DNA of 64,000 nt from Nesterenkonia sp. LB17 (GTDB lineage: Bacteria > Actinomycetota > Actinomycetes > Actinomycetales > Micrococcaceae), in the NCBI RefSeq assembly GCF_022565915.1, contig NZ_JAJOYX010000002.1, positions 380,293 through 444,292 on the forward strand, given 5' to 3'. This document shows positions 8,788 through 17,386 of this stretch, piece after piece. A program made the translations under genes and the position numbers. The notes beneath the pieces are model-generated. The model was not told where the DNA came from. It saw nothing but the letters and a program-made list of their open reading frames with translations, and ran no database searches. The stretch's first letter is position 1, and the number at the start of each line of letters is the position of its first letter.

Positions 8788-9089
8788 GTAACGGGCGTGC
8801 CCAATAACCGCGCGTTCACCAAGTCTGAACGTCCGATCCTCTATGGGGATCACGCATTCGACGTCCCCTTGGAGTCTGATCCCGGTCAGTGGTGCTTCTC
8901 TAGCCGCAGCGCTGTAGGACCGCCTAGGAAGTCCTCTATACCGTGCGAACTGCTCGCTGTCGCTAGAACCATCCGACCTTCAGAGCGAACGCCTCCATCT
9001 CGGAAACTGAAGTGCGGCAGACCCATGGTTCCTACCTTGTTCGAACCGCTGGCAGGATCGGGGGAGGATCGAGGTCCGCTCAGAGTCCC
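8788..9089. other. Intergenic region, nothing recognised
   Basis: About 300 bases lie between the mrr stop and the stop of the convergent hypothetical gene. I see no convincing coding frame, strong terminator or repeat. Confidence 0.5.
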
Positions 9090-9425
9090 TTAGTCTTTGA
9101 CTAGCTGGAAGAGATCGAAATAGTCGATTTCCTCGCCGGAAATAACATCGACATGAAGAGGGTAGCCATCCCAGGATCGCAAGATGCTGTCCGTGAGTCC
9201 TGGCACTTCGTTCATGGCCTTGTTCTCAGCGCCTTCCGGGTCTTCTGACTCGATCCGGTGCCCGTTCTCGTCAAGGACAAGGGTTGCGTAGAGGTATATC
9301 CGTTCCTCTTCAATGGTGCCGATATCAGCGTGAGTCGCATTGGGGAGGGCTCTGCGTAGTGCGGCCAAGATTTGCGGCCTCAGCCGTTCACGTTCCGCAA
9401 TGTCGTATGTCACCTGATCGTTCAT
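9090..9425 (-). CDS. Small hypothetical protein, 111 residues
   Basis: The family was not recognised. The start at 9425 (MNDQVTYDIAERER) was chosen over longer options because a perfect AGGAGGAG Shine-Dalgarno lies 3 bases upstream on the minus strand. The protein is acidic, with a helical N-terminus (LRPQILAALRRALPNA), a central strand-like segment (ERIYLYATLVLDENG) and a hydrophobic/acidic tail (EEIDYFDLFQLVKD). No membrane segment or cysteine cluster is visible. It sits between restriction genes and a CoiA-like gene in accessory DNA, so a defence- or mobile-element-related role is possible but unsupported. Confidence 0.7.
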   Translation of the reverse strand: MNDQVTYDIAERERLRPQILAALRRALPNATHADIGTIEEERIYLYATLVLDENGHRIESEDPEGAENKAMNEVPGLTDSILRSWDGYPLHVDVISGEEIDYFDLFQLVKD

Positions 9426-9670
9426 GGCTCCTCCTAATAGCCGAATTATCAGCAGTTCATGGAGACGTAGCAGCAAGCTACCAGGCCCTTAGCGACTAAG
9501 AGTGGAAACTCGACCTGAACCTTCAGCAGACTCTAGCTCTGATCGGAAGGAACATGAACCGCACGCCACGACTCGCGCTTACCTGCACTAGCTTTGGGTC
9601 CGTGATATTTGACGGTTTGAGAAGATGACCCGGATAACAGATCTCCGCACTCAGAGCAGCGGCGGGGCAC
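9426..9670. other. Intergenic region, nothing recognised
   Basis: A 245-base gap between two minus-strand genes. Apart from the Shine-Dalgarno of the hypothetical gene at 9429-9436 I see no clear hairpin, repeat or coding frame. Confidence 0.4.
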
Positions 9671-10852
9671 CTAATGAGCGAACTGGCGGATCTGATGTGG
9701 AAGCCACTCCAACGGTCCAGTGAGTCGGGCAACTTCACGGGCGCTCTCAGCGTAGACGCGCACACCATCGATGCGCCATTGACGGGCCATTCGGTCATCT
9801 ATTCGACTGGCGACCGGGCAAACGACGGCCCAGAGCCTCTGACCTGAGCGGTCATCAATCCAAATGGGTACACCCATCGCGACAGCGATATCTCTCGAGA
9901 GCTTATCGGGCGAGACTATGGGGGTCCCGTCCCATTGATCCTTCTCATACCCGTACCGGAGGTCCCGGGGGGAGTAGCCGGCGGAGCGCGCGTCTTGGAG
10001 ACCTATGCGGAGCCCACGTCGTTGCCGTTCGAACAGCGCTTGCAAGTTGCGACTGTGCGCCTCCTGCTCTCGACGGTGCGTCTCTTGTTCACGACGTCGT
10101 TCCTCCAATACCACCTCCCACCGGGCCAGATCGGCAACGGACACCAGAAGCTGGGCATCGACGGTGAAATAGTCACGCTGCCCGACACGCTCCTCGAAGG
10201 ACCAGTGCGACACGGTGGTGATACTGCCGTTGAACAGGCCCCGGACGACGCGTGAGAAGTCCACCTCGCCGGCCGGCGTCCAAAAGTAGGGGGTTCTGTC
10301 GTTGAGGCGGGCCAAACCGCGGTCAGCGGTGATCGTCTCGGGTTCGAGTTTTAGCCGGGCGCTTGGTAATGCGCTGATCCAGACCGCATGCTTCGTCGAG
10401 ACCCAGATAGTCATGATCTGATCGCGGGCATACCGATCGGTGCGTTCTTGACCTTCCGTGATCGTCATGCCCGCCAACTGGATCTCGAACGCCACGCGCC
10501 GACCCGAGGAGGCCGTACCCAGTACATCGGCACGCCACCCGCCGGCATCATTCACACCAGGTGTGGCCTCGACTGTTGCTTCGAATCCTTCGTCTCGGAT
10601 CATCAGCGCGATGCGGTGCTTGAGACCCCGGTGCGCGGGGGATTCCCCCTCCATGGTGCAAGACTCCGGTCTGCGCAGGTGGGCGAAGAACCGTAGGCCG
10701 TTCCGCGACACCTTGGCGAGCATGACTCCGTCGCAGTCCCTGCAACGAGGACGGGCAGGTCCAGGTGCACGGTAGGTCGATTGCCACACCTCGTCAGTGC
10801 AGGCTGTGGAGTCGAGGAGGACCTTGTCGGGGGATAACGCCGTGAGCGGCAA
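9671..10852 (-). CDS. CoiA-like nuclease-domain protein
   Basis: This is a 393-residue protein of the competence protein CoiA-like superfamily. A short N-terminal zinc-like CRDCDG (about 36-41) is followed by FFAHLRRP and HRGLKHRIALMI. The PD-(D/E)XK nuclease core has GWRADVLG and then VAFEIQLAG, supplying the D and E-x-Q residues. Residues about 240-280 are Arg/Glu/Gln-rich and predicted coiled coil (EERRREQETHRREQEA). In naturally competent firmicutes CoiA supports recombination of incoming DNA, but actinobacterial homologues are mostly on mobile elements and uncharacterised. A small zinc-ribbon gene lies 56 bases upstream on the same strand and may be co-transcribed. Confidence 0.75.
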   Translation of the reverse strand: MPLTALSPDKVLLDSTACTDEVWQSTYRAPGPARPRCRDCDGVMLAKVSRNGLRFFAHLRRPESCTMEGESPAHRGLKHRIALMIRDEGFEATVEATPGVNDAGGWRADVLGTASSGRRVAFEIQLAGMTITEGQERTDRYARDQIMTIWVSTKHAVWISALPSARLKLEPETITADRGLARLNDRTPYFWTPAGEVDFSRVVRGLFNGSITTVSHWSFEERVGQRDYFTVDAQLLVSVADLARWEVVLEERRREQETHRREQEAHSRNLQALFERQRRGLRIGLQDARSAGYSPRDLRYGYEKDQWDGTPIVSPDKLSRDIAVAMGVPIWIDDRSGQRLWAVVCPVASRIDDRMARQWRIDGVRVYAESAREVARLTGPLEWLPHQIRQFAH

Positions 10853-10908
10853 CGAGGGCGACCTATCGGGCTGGCCGCGTCACGGACATGCGCCTATGAC
10901 CCGTCGTT

Positions 10909-11067
10909 CTATGTTCCATTAGTTCGCCATTGGGGTAGCCACTGAGCCGGGCCAGCGCGAACGTAAAGCGGCAAACGGCCATCGCAATGAGGACACTCTT
11001 CGAGAGGAGCAGGTGACCGGTCAATGTCAGTCGGTATCGGGCCGGCGCACTGTGGGCAGATATTCAT
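10909..11067 (-). CDS. 52-residue zinc-ribbon microprotein
   Basis: A short minus-strand frame begins ATG AAT ATC TGC and ends TAG at 10909. It encodes 52 residues with two Cys pairs, CPQC (4-7) and CPHC (25-28). The 17-residue gap between the pairs fits a rubredoxin/zinc-ribbon knuckle. The C-terminus is YVRAGPAQWLPQWRTNGT. It lies 56 bases upstream of the CoiA-like gene in the same direction, suggesting an operon. Such ribbons bind zinc and often DNA or protein partners. The Cys spacing makes a real gene likely; function unknown. Confidence 0.6.
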   Translation of the reverse strand: MNICPQCAGPIPTDIDRSPAPLEECPHCDGRLPLYVRAGPAQWLPQWRTNGT

Positions 11068-11331
11068 GATTCATCATGGCATGACCCAAACGTTTTTAGC
11101 TGCTTTGAAGTGGATCGCGGGGCGTCTAGACCCCAGGTGTTTAGTCATCTGTCTTCTGCCAAATGAGCGACTCCAGCCTCTCGTCCTTGCGGACCGAAGG
11201 GAGGCTTCAAAATGTTACGCACTTGCGCGACAGACTCGGTGACAGTGTTGAGATGGTCCGTCCCCGGCTCCGTGGCGTGACCATTTCTTGGATGCCACTA
11301 GAGCAACTCCCACAAAGCAAGTTGGCCAACA
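11068..11331. other. Spacer between zinc-ribbon gene and IS element
   Basis: About 260 bases without a convincing gene. It may include original tniQ 3' sequence displaced by the IS insertion, but neither strand shows a recognisable TniQ tail. It also carries the upstream region of the zinc-ribbon/CoiA-like pair. Confidence 0.35.
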
Positions 11332-11395
11332 GGGTCTGCCGCACGAATAGGTGACATCTTGACCTGACCTACAGTTTGGTTTCCACTCGGTCTGA

Positions 11396-12261
11396 CTAGC
11401 TTCCGGCGGTGAGCGGTTGAATCGCGTGTGCGAGGTCGTAGTCATGCGGCGTGGCGTAGGCGAGACCGGAGTGGCGGCGCGGCGGTTGTAGAACACGTCG
11501 ATGTACTCGAAGGTTGCGTTCGCCAGCTCGACCCGGGTTCGCCACTTCTTGCGTTTGAGCAATTCGATCTGCATCGAGGACCAGAAGGACTCCATCATCG
11601 CATTGTCCAACCCGTCACCCACGGTCCCGAACGAGGGCAGAAACCCTGCCGAGCGGATCTTCTGAGTGAATACCCACGAGGTGAACTGGACTCCGTGATC
11701 CGCATGCACGATCCCACCAGGGCTGGGCGTTCGCGCGCGGATCGCCATATCCAGAGCGTTGACGACCAGGTTTGAGTCCTGTTTGGAATCAATCGCCCAG
11801 CCGACTGTCATGCGGCTGCACGCGTCCAGAACCGCCGCGCAGTAAATCTTGCCTTCCCTGGTGGGATGTTCGGTGATGTCCGTGACTCAGAGTTCGTTGA
11901 GCCCGAGGCGATGGAACTTACGGTTGACCAGGTCATCGGCTGTGGCCACGCCCTTGAGGCGCTTGACCCGGGGCGGTCCTGGTAGACCGCCCAGTCCTGC
12001 GCGGCTCATCGGCATCCACACGAGCCGGCTGGAGCAGGTGATCCCCATCCCGAGTGTGAGCTCGGCGTGGATCCGTCGGTAACCGTAGGTGCCCCTGGAG
12101 GCGATGTGGACCTCCCCGATAAGGCCGGTGAGCCAGCGTCGGCGCAGTTCCGTGGCGCTGGTGGGGCGCCGTTTGTAGCGGTAGTAGCCCTGGCGGGAGA
12201 CTCCGAGCAAGCGACAGCAGGTGTTCACGGGTTCCCCGGCGTCGACGAGACGGTAGATCAC
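11396..12261 (-). pseudogene. IS3-family transposase OrfB, interrupted
   Basis: From a GTG at 12261 (overlapping the orfA stop as GTGA) the frame shows an HTH_21-like part (CCRLLGVSRQGYYRYKRR, GTYGYRRIHAEL) and then hits TGA at 11887-11889, where family members have Trp (NEL-stop-VTDITEHP). Downstream the DDE integrase core resumes: VTDITEHP, VHADHGVQFTS and the Glu region DNAMMESFWSSMQ. Near 11480-11490 the frame must shift to read the normal ending HSGLAYATPHDYD, ending at TAG 11396. One nonsense mutation plus one frameshift make it non-functional. Confidence 0.8.
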
Positions 12262-12554
12262 CGGGTGCGCTCTTTTGGGTCGAGGGGCTTCTCATCGAGC
12301 CAGGTGGATGCTCGTCGGAGGGTCGAGATCTCTTGCTCGAGCTGACGGACCCTGGCGCGGGCGGCGCGCAGCTGCGCCGATTCGTGGGTCGTGTGTCCGG
12401 AGCGGAGACCGTGATCGATGTCGTCCTGGCGCAGCCAGGAGTGGAGTGTGACCTCGTGGATGCCGAGATCGGCTGCGGTCTGTTTGACCGGTCGGCCCTA
12501 GCGCACGAGTGAGATGGCGCGGGCCCTGAACTCTGGAGGATAGGGGCGTCGCAT
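12258..12554 (-). pseudogene. IS3-family transposase OrfA, premature stop
   Basis: From ATG 12554 the frame reads MRRPYPPEFRARAISLVR, then TAG at 12498-12500. It continues with the usual HTH (VKQTAADLGIHEVTLHSWLR) and a Leu-zipper-like helix (LRAARARVRQLEQEISTLRR), ending in TGA at 12258. The stop at codon 19 replaces a residue within the DNA-binding region. It overlaps the orfB start by 4 bases, the usual IS3 arrangement for programmed frameshifting. Confidence 0.75.
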
Positions 12555-12632
12555 GGTGAAGAGCCTTCCATGAAGGCCTTCGGCTAGCGAGGGATGGTGG
12601 AAACCAAGCTTTGGGTCAGGTCAACCTGTCAC

Positions 12633-13490
12633 CTATTCGTGCGGCAGACCCATACATGAGCCTGTCCAATAACGCAGAAGGTTGCAGTAATCGGAGGGAA
12701 TAATCCCGCGCACACGCGCTTCTCGCACTTGGCCGTCCAAGTCGAGCACGAGATCCCAGACCCGGTTGAGGGCTCGCCAGGGCTCTGCGTCCCTTACATC
12801 CGGGAAGATCGCCGCCACTTCGCGCTCAACGAGACCTCGTTTCCATCGCCCATCGGCTCCGCTTAGTACCGCATCGAGGAAGGATGTGCGCGTTAGTAGC
12901 CTCGCAATCTTTACTATCTCGGGGTAGACAAGCAAGGTGGGAGCTTTGTGATGGGACCGCTCAGCGCGGTCCTCCCGCACGGACTTCGCAATACCCACTG
13001 TGGCGCACTCTTCCGCGAAACGGGTCAGCGGGGAATCCACGACCACCCCGCGGCTTGTGAGCACCCCGCGCCAGTGCCTTTCAGCCACTAGGGCTTCGCC
13101 GTATCGGCTCAAGTCCCTCTGCACTTTGCCAATCCACCGCTTGTGTTTGATGCAGACCCATCCGCAGTGGGGCAACAACCCCGTTCCGCGCTCTCCGGGG
13201 GGCAGGCACCGCTCGCACAAATCACGCTCGTTGACTAGGTTCTCGCCTAGCGTCCGCGGCGTCGTAAAGGCCCTAGGGTGCAAATTGCCCAACTGTCGCC
13301 ACAAATCGATTCGGTCCGAAGCCCTCCGGACCTTAGACAGAGGATAGCCTTGCTCACGCACGGCTGCTTCGATGTACTCGACACGAGAGCCATTCGCCTC
13401 AGAGTGACGCCGCGCGTAGGTTGGGAGGTTCTCGCCACCTACGAGCCGGGTCGGGACGGGGAGGGGTGGGAAGCTTGGCCGATCTTTCAA
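12633..13490 (-). CDS. tniQ: TniQ-family transposition protein, 3' end altered by IS
   Basis: This is a 285-residue TniQ/TnsD-like target selection protein of a Tn7-like element. The N-terminus has the usual RLVGGENLPTYARRH start. A zinc-finger signature follows at about residues 91-116: CERC, then PHCGWVCIKHKRW. The rest is helical. TniQ bridges target choice to the TnsC ATPase. The last residues GLPHE and the stop lie inside the right inverted repeat of the adjacent IS, so the native C-terminus was probably replaced. Its start overlaps the tnsC stop by 4 bases, giving the operon order tnsA-tnsB-tnsC-tniQ on the minus strand. Confidence 0.85.
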   Translation of the reverse strand: MKDRPSFPPLPVPTRLVGGENLPTYARRHSEANGSRVEYIEAAVREQGYPLSKVRRASDRIDLWRQLGNLHPRAFTTPRTLGENLVNERDLCERCLPPGERGTGLLPHCGWVCIKHKRWIGKVQRDLSRYGEALVAERHWRGVLTSRGVVVDSPLTRFAEECATVGIAKSVREDRAERSHHKAPTLLVYPEIVKIARLLTRTSFLDAVLSGADGRWKRGLVEREVAAIFPDVRDAEPWRALNRVWDLVLDLDGQVREARVRGIIPSDYCNLLRYWTGSCMGLPHE

Positions 13491-14518
13491 CGCGCCCTCC
13501 TCACGCGCTTGCGACCACTGGCTGGCGCAGTTCCACGCGCCGCTTGCCGCGCGGCCTCCTCGTCCAGGATTATCTCGTCCAGGACCGACCGGTCAATCCG
13601 TTCCTTTCCCGTCATGATCGCATCGATGGCGGCGTCTCCGAGCAGTCCGCGCAGCGAGCCGATGGACCCGCCCGTGCGGTGATAGAGATACGCCGCCTCG
13701 TCCTCGAGTGATCCTTCTGGGTGGCTTGTCAGCGGAAGTAAGGATTCCATGCCAAGCACCAGTTCTACCCATTCATCACGGTCCGTCGCTGACCCGATGG
13801 AGTAGGGGACTAAGCCGTACATCTTGGTCCGGGCTCTGATCTGTTTGCCGATGTCTCCGGTGAACAGGTCAGAGCTCAGCAGGTCGATGCCGCAATAAAC
13901 GAAGGCGGCATCGACGCGCTCGGTGAACACTTTGAGTTGGGAAGCTGCCTCAGCCCCTACAGAGCGGGACGTACGCAGGTTATGTACCTCGTCAAGAATG
14001 ACCAGACTGGTTTCCTGATGCGCCATAACATGGACCACCTGATCGGTGATGGTAGGGGCGTCGAACCGCTGGGGGATTTGCATACCGAGCCAGGTTGCGA
14101 ACGCTCGCATCAGCATCTTGGGGGTCGCCCCGGGCGGAACGACGGCGTAGACGACAGGGGTGACTTCAACGCCATTGCCCAGAACTTTGCGGCGTTGGCG
14201 CTCGTGGCGTTTGCCCAATGTTAGCGCTGTGGTTGACTTGCCTAGCCCGGCACGTCCTGAGATCGCGAAAGCACGCTGAGCGGTCGCGCTGCGGGCGCTC
14301 ACCCGAGCTTGGATGATGCGCAGGTGTCTATCGATCCGGGCTAAGTCTTTAGTCTCCAGCACCGTATCTGCGCCTATCCAAGCGAAGCGTTGATCGTCGT
14401 ACTCATTCTTTTCATCAGGCGACAGTGAAAGTACTTGCTTGTTGGTGAGCTGCTCTGGCTCCACTACTCGTTCGGCGACGAACTCGCGCCAGCGCGTGAC
14501 ACTGTCCGGGATAGCCAT
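13487..14518 (-). CDS. tnsC: TnsC/TniB-type transposition AAA+ ATPase
   Basis: This is a 343-residue AAA+ ATPase of the TnsC/TniB family. Walker A is GRAGLGKST (88-96) and Walker B is LVILDEVHNL (172-181); a sensor region and an arginine-rich C-terminus (GRKRVRRAR) follow. In Tn7-like systems TnsC polymerises on DNA with ATP and connects TniQ to the TnsA/TnsB transposase. It starts one base after the tnsB stop and overlaps tniQ by 4 bases. The ORF is full length and key motifs are intact. Confidence 0.92.
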   Translation of the reverse strand: MAIPDSVTRWREFVAERVVEPEQLTNKQVLSLSPDEKNEYDDQRFAWIGADTVLETKDLARIDRHLRIIQARVSARSATAQRAFAISGRAGLGKSTTALTLGKRHERQRRKVLGNGVEVTPVVYAVVPPGATPKMLMRAFATWLGMQIPQRFDAPTITDQVVHVMAHQETSLVILDEVHNLRTSRSVGAEAASQLKVFTERVDAAFVYCGIDLLSSDLFTGDIGKQIRARTKMYGLVPYSIGSATDRDEWVELVLGMESLLPLTSHPEGSLEDEAAYLYHRTGGSIGSLRGLLGDAAIDAIMTGKERIDRSVLDEIILDEEAARQAARGTAPASGRKRVRRAR

Positions 14519-14519
14519 C

Positions 14520-16571
14520 TCAGTCCTCCAGGTCTATACGCCTGGCCTTGCGGCGCGGTCGTGTTCGGATGACAGGTTCGGATGAGGGTTCGGACTCTTC
14601 TTCGACGACGGACAGGTCTGGACTGCCATCCAATCGCGCGTGGTTCGGGTGGTTGAGCAAGCGGTCGGTCGCTTCTGGCACGCTGACGATGTTTGTCGCC
14701 GAACGCCGACTGGCGACTTTCTCCGCCGTGCTCGCAGGAGCCGTGAGGATACGGTTAATCTCTGCCACGACTTCCTTGCCCGGAATCGTGCCGTCGCGCC
14801 GTTCGACCATCCTCTTCGCCGCCTTCAGAACGTCGCGGGAGAAGGGCGCGAGCGCCTGTCGGTCTAGGATCCACCGGGCTTCGATCCACCGGCTATTAAA
14901 ATGGTCGCGCACCCAGATGGAGTTCATCCTGTGGGGGTCATAGCGTACTTCCCACCTACCGCTAGCGGGGGAGGGGAGTCCACTGTTTACACCTCGGTAA
15001 TCGGCTAGTTCCTTCGACTCGTAGTTCAGCCCGTCAAAGTTGATACCGGACGGTTGAATCGTTCGGTAGACGACTGGCATAAGCGAGATGAAGTCGTCGC
15101 GCTCCAGTGCGACGTGCACTTGCGGAGCGACCCCTGCCAGTGCTGCAAACGCTTCGTTTGGCGTTAGTTCCTTCTTCGGCATCGCCGGATGCCGCAGACC
15201 GCGGGAGGGCCGATTGAGGTAGATGCCGATGATCCACAAGTCGAGCAGGTTCTGCACCTCAGCCAGGCCCCAGTGGGCCTCGCGGGCAGGGTCTGCACCT
15301 CGTTGCACGACGTTGGGCCCGACGTAGCCCGCCAAGTGCTGAACAAACCCGGTTCGGACACCCCGGAAGAATGATTCGATGTGCGGCTTGTCGGTGGGAG
15401 TCTTGGGCGCAGCCAACGTCAGACTGATCTGGAGCCGTTCACAGGCGTTCATGAATGTGACGCTCTTGAACGCCTTGCCTCGATCCATGGTGATTGATTC
15501 GGGCACGATGATCGGCTTTGCAGCGGTGGTGGCCTCGACCTCGGCGTCACTGGGGATCATTCCTTGGGGCAAGATCGACCGAGAGTAAGACAGTGATGCG
15601 TCCCAGCCCGGTTGCATCGGAAGAGGAGTCAATGCGCGGGCCAGAAGGACGGCAGCGTCTACGGCCTTGGTCGCTACAGGGCGCAGGATTGCGGCAACAG
15701 GCACGCGTGTGGCGACGTCGATGGCGGCGGTGAGGTCCACCCTGCCTGTGGAACCGTCTGGGTAGACGACCATCAAGTCCAGGGGAGTGGAGTCGATCTC
15801 GACCAGTTCGCCCGGGCGGGAGGGAGTCTGGTGACCCCACGCCCGGTCCGGTCGGTTTGCCTTGCTCCTGCGGGTGGTCGCCTGACCGAACGGGCTACGC
15901 GAACGTTCCAGCCCAGTGAGCACGCGGTACAGAGTGGCATCCGAGGGTACCGGCCAACCGTTCTCCTGCGCGTGCAACTTGGATCGCAGGATGGCGCGGG
16001 AACGTGTTCCGGTTGACAAGTTAGTCTGGCCGGCGATTTCTTTCTCGAGCAGCGCTACCACTCGAGGATCCGTGCGTCCACCCACGGTGGCCTGCCGCGT
16101 TTTCCGCTTGTCGACAAGCCCGAGCATCCCTTCGGCCCGGTAGGAGGAGATGTGACGCTTTAGCGTCCTCTTGCTCATCGGGGTCTTAGCAATGCGTAGT
16201 TCTTCGACCTTGGCTTCAATTCTCTGCTCCAGAGTATTGGCAAGGTCATACTCAGTCTTGGGCTCGATCCCGCCCTCGCCGTTGTTCGGGGGAACCCCGT
16301 TCAATAGCTCGTAGACGTGTCGGTGGACATGTAGAACACGCTCACGGGCCTCAGGGGCGAGAGTGTCCAACACGGCCATGTTGTCCAGTGAGGGGAGCCG
16401 GTCGGGAGAATCCGGAAGGTAGGACTCATCCGACAGGAGGTCCGCAACAGGCACGCGGCGAATCCTATTGGTGGTCAAACTCTTCAGCGCCAGTTCTGGG
16501 CCGTCCTGTGCCACGACCTGCCAAGAGTCCCCATCGTAGGAGATGTAGTCGAACAGGCGAACACTTCTCAT
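14520..16571 (-). CDS. tnsB: TnsB/TniA-type DDE transposase
   Basis: This is a 683-residue Mu/Tn7-type transposase. Residues about 125-230 hold winged-helix DNA-binding domains (SKRTLKRHISSYRAEG). The rve DDE core has D260 (VEIDSTPLD), D363 (ITMDRGKAF) and E399 (DKPHIESFFRG), and the Mu-transposase C-terminal beta-barrel and tail follow. It joins the 3' ends of the element to target DNA. The three catalytic residues are all present and no stops are seen, so the gene looks active. The stop codons of tnsA and start of tnsB overlap by 4 bases. Confidence 0.93.
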   Translation of the reverse strand: MRSVRLFDYISYDGDSWQVVAQDGPELALKSLTTNRIRRVPVADLLSDESYLPDSPDRLPSLDNMAVLDTLAPEARERVLHVHRHVYELLNGVPPNNGEGGIEPKTEYDLANTLEQRIEAKVEELRIAKTPMSKRTLKRHISSYRAEGMLGLVDKRKTRQATVGGRTDPRVVALLEKEIAGQTNLSTGTRSRAILRSKLHAQENGWPVPSDATLYRVLTGLERSRSPFGQATTRRSKANRPDRAWGHQTPSRPGELVEIDSTPLDLMVVYPDGSTGRVDLTAAIDVATRVPVAAILRPVATKAVDAAVLLARALTPLPMQPGWDASLSYSRSILPQGMIPSDAEVEATTAAKPIIVPESITMDRGKAFKSVTFMNACERLQISLTLAAPKTPTDKPHIESFFRGVRTGFVQHLAGYVGPNVVQRGADPAREAHWGLAEVQNLLDLWIIGIYLNRPSRGLRHPAMPKKELTPNEAFAALAGVAPQVHVALERDDFISLMPVVYRTIQPSGINFDGLNYESKELADYRGVNSGLPSPASGRWEVRYDPHRMNSIWVRDHFNSRWIEARWILDRQALAPFSRDVLKAAKRMVERRDGTIPGKEVVAEINRILTAPASTAEKVASRRSATNIVSVPEATDRLLNHPNHARLDGSPDLSVVEEESEPSSEPVIRTRPRRKARRIDLED

Positions 16572-17386
16572 CGACCCTCCATCGATACATCGACTTCTGA
16601 GTCCATGGACAAGGGTTCAGTCAGGTCGACTACAAGGGACCCGCTGAATATCAGGTGAAATGCTCCGGCCTGGACGATTTCCCTGGCTAAACCGCTGCTG
16701 CGCATGGCCCGGGCAATGCCCACCCTCAGTGAGGTGGTAGGGCAGAAGGCGTCCAGTAGAAACTCGGACAGGACCTGGCTGGGTGCGTAGCGATCCATCC
16801 GGTATCCACCCAACCAAGTCAAAGTCTTGGCGATCTGTTCGTCCAGGCCGGTAAAGAGCTCATACTCCCAACCAATTTCGTCGCACAACTCCCGGGTTAG
16901 CATGAATTGGTGCGCCTCGGCCTTGTCGGGACGGCGCACGTCCACCAATCGACCATCACCATTGCTCAGCCGGGCAAAGAAGTCCGGCACGTGGTTTCGC
17001 AGTCTCCGACCGTTCGAATCCAATGTCACCTTGGGCCACAGCAGGGCAAGTGGTTGCGAGGCAATGCCCACGACCCCCTGGTCGTGGTCAGCAGTCAAAA
17101 GGTACTGCCGCTCTAGTAAGCTTTCGAACCCGGTGTGGCGCTTCGTCGTGCTCGACCACCACAGACCCTCGTAGTTCCGCTTGCCCTGCCACGCGAAGAA
17201 TTCTCGAATGGGGAGTGCATCCTCGAAGCGGTGCGAGGACATCACGGGGTGGTCCGCATCTACGTTGAGCATCTGGCCACCGACGCGTGCCAGAACGCGA
17301 GTGGTATCGGTGACGTTTGTCGGTAGGGACCGCAATGCTTGACTCACGGAACGATGTCCGATCTCTGGAGTTGATACCGAGTACAT
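16568..17386 (-). CDS. tnsA: TnsA-like endonuclease subunit
   Basis: This is the TnsA-like heteromeric transposase endonuclease, which cuts the 5' ends of the element so that it moves by cut-and-paste. From ATG 17386 it has 272 residues. ESLLERQYL supplies the catalytic Glu, HVPDFFARL the Asp, and LVDVRRPDKAE occupies the usual E/D-V-K position, with Arg in place of the classic Lys as in some actinobacterial homologues. An upstream ATG at 17518 would add 44 residues that do not align with the second TnsA copy at 17670, so I prefer 17386. No good Shine-Dalgarno supports either start. Confidence 0.85.
   Translation of the reverse strand: MYSVSTPEIGHRSVSQALRSLPTNVTDTTRVLARVGGQMLNVDADHPVMSSHRFEDALPIREFFAWQGKRNYEGLWWSSTTKRHTGFESLLERQYLLTADHDQGVVGIASQPLALLWPKVTLDSNGRRLRNHVPDFFARLSNGDGRLVDVRRPDKAEAHQFMLTRELCDEIGWEYELFTGLDEQIAKTLTWLGGYRMDRYAPSQVLSEFLLDAFCPTTSLRVGIARAMRSSGLAREIVQAGAFHLIFSGSLVVDLTEPLSMDSEVDVSMEGR

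Larger units (their letters stand above)
11332..12651 (-). mobile_element. IS3-family insertion sequence, inactivated
   Basis: An element of about 1.32 kb bounded by inverted repeats. The outer 25 bases are identical: 11332-11356 on the plus strand and 12651-12627 on the minus strand (starting GGGTCTGCCGCACG). A short mismatch, TTGACCTGAC, and then TTGGTTTCCAC follow on both sides. It contains orfA and orfB of an IS3 transposase on the minus strand. Both carry stops and orfB also a frameshift, so the copy is dead. No clean target duplication is seen at these boundaries, so the exact ends are uncertain by a few bases. Its right repeat supplies the last codons and stop of tniQ. Confidence 0.8.

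Noticed and set aside
11024-11354. Small plus-strand frames between the zinc-ribbon gene and the IS
   Set aside because: They run antisense to the zinc-ribbon gene or end inside the IS repeat, with no ribosome site and no motif.
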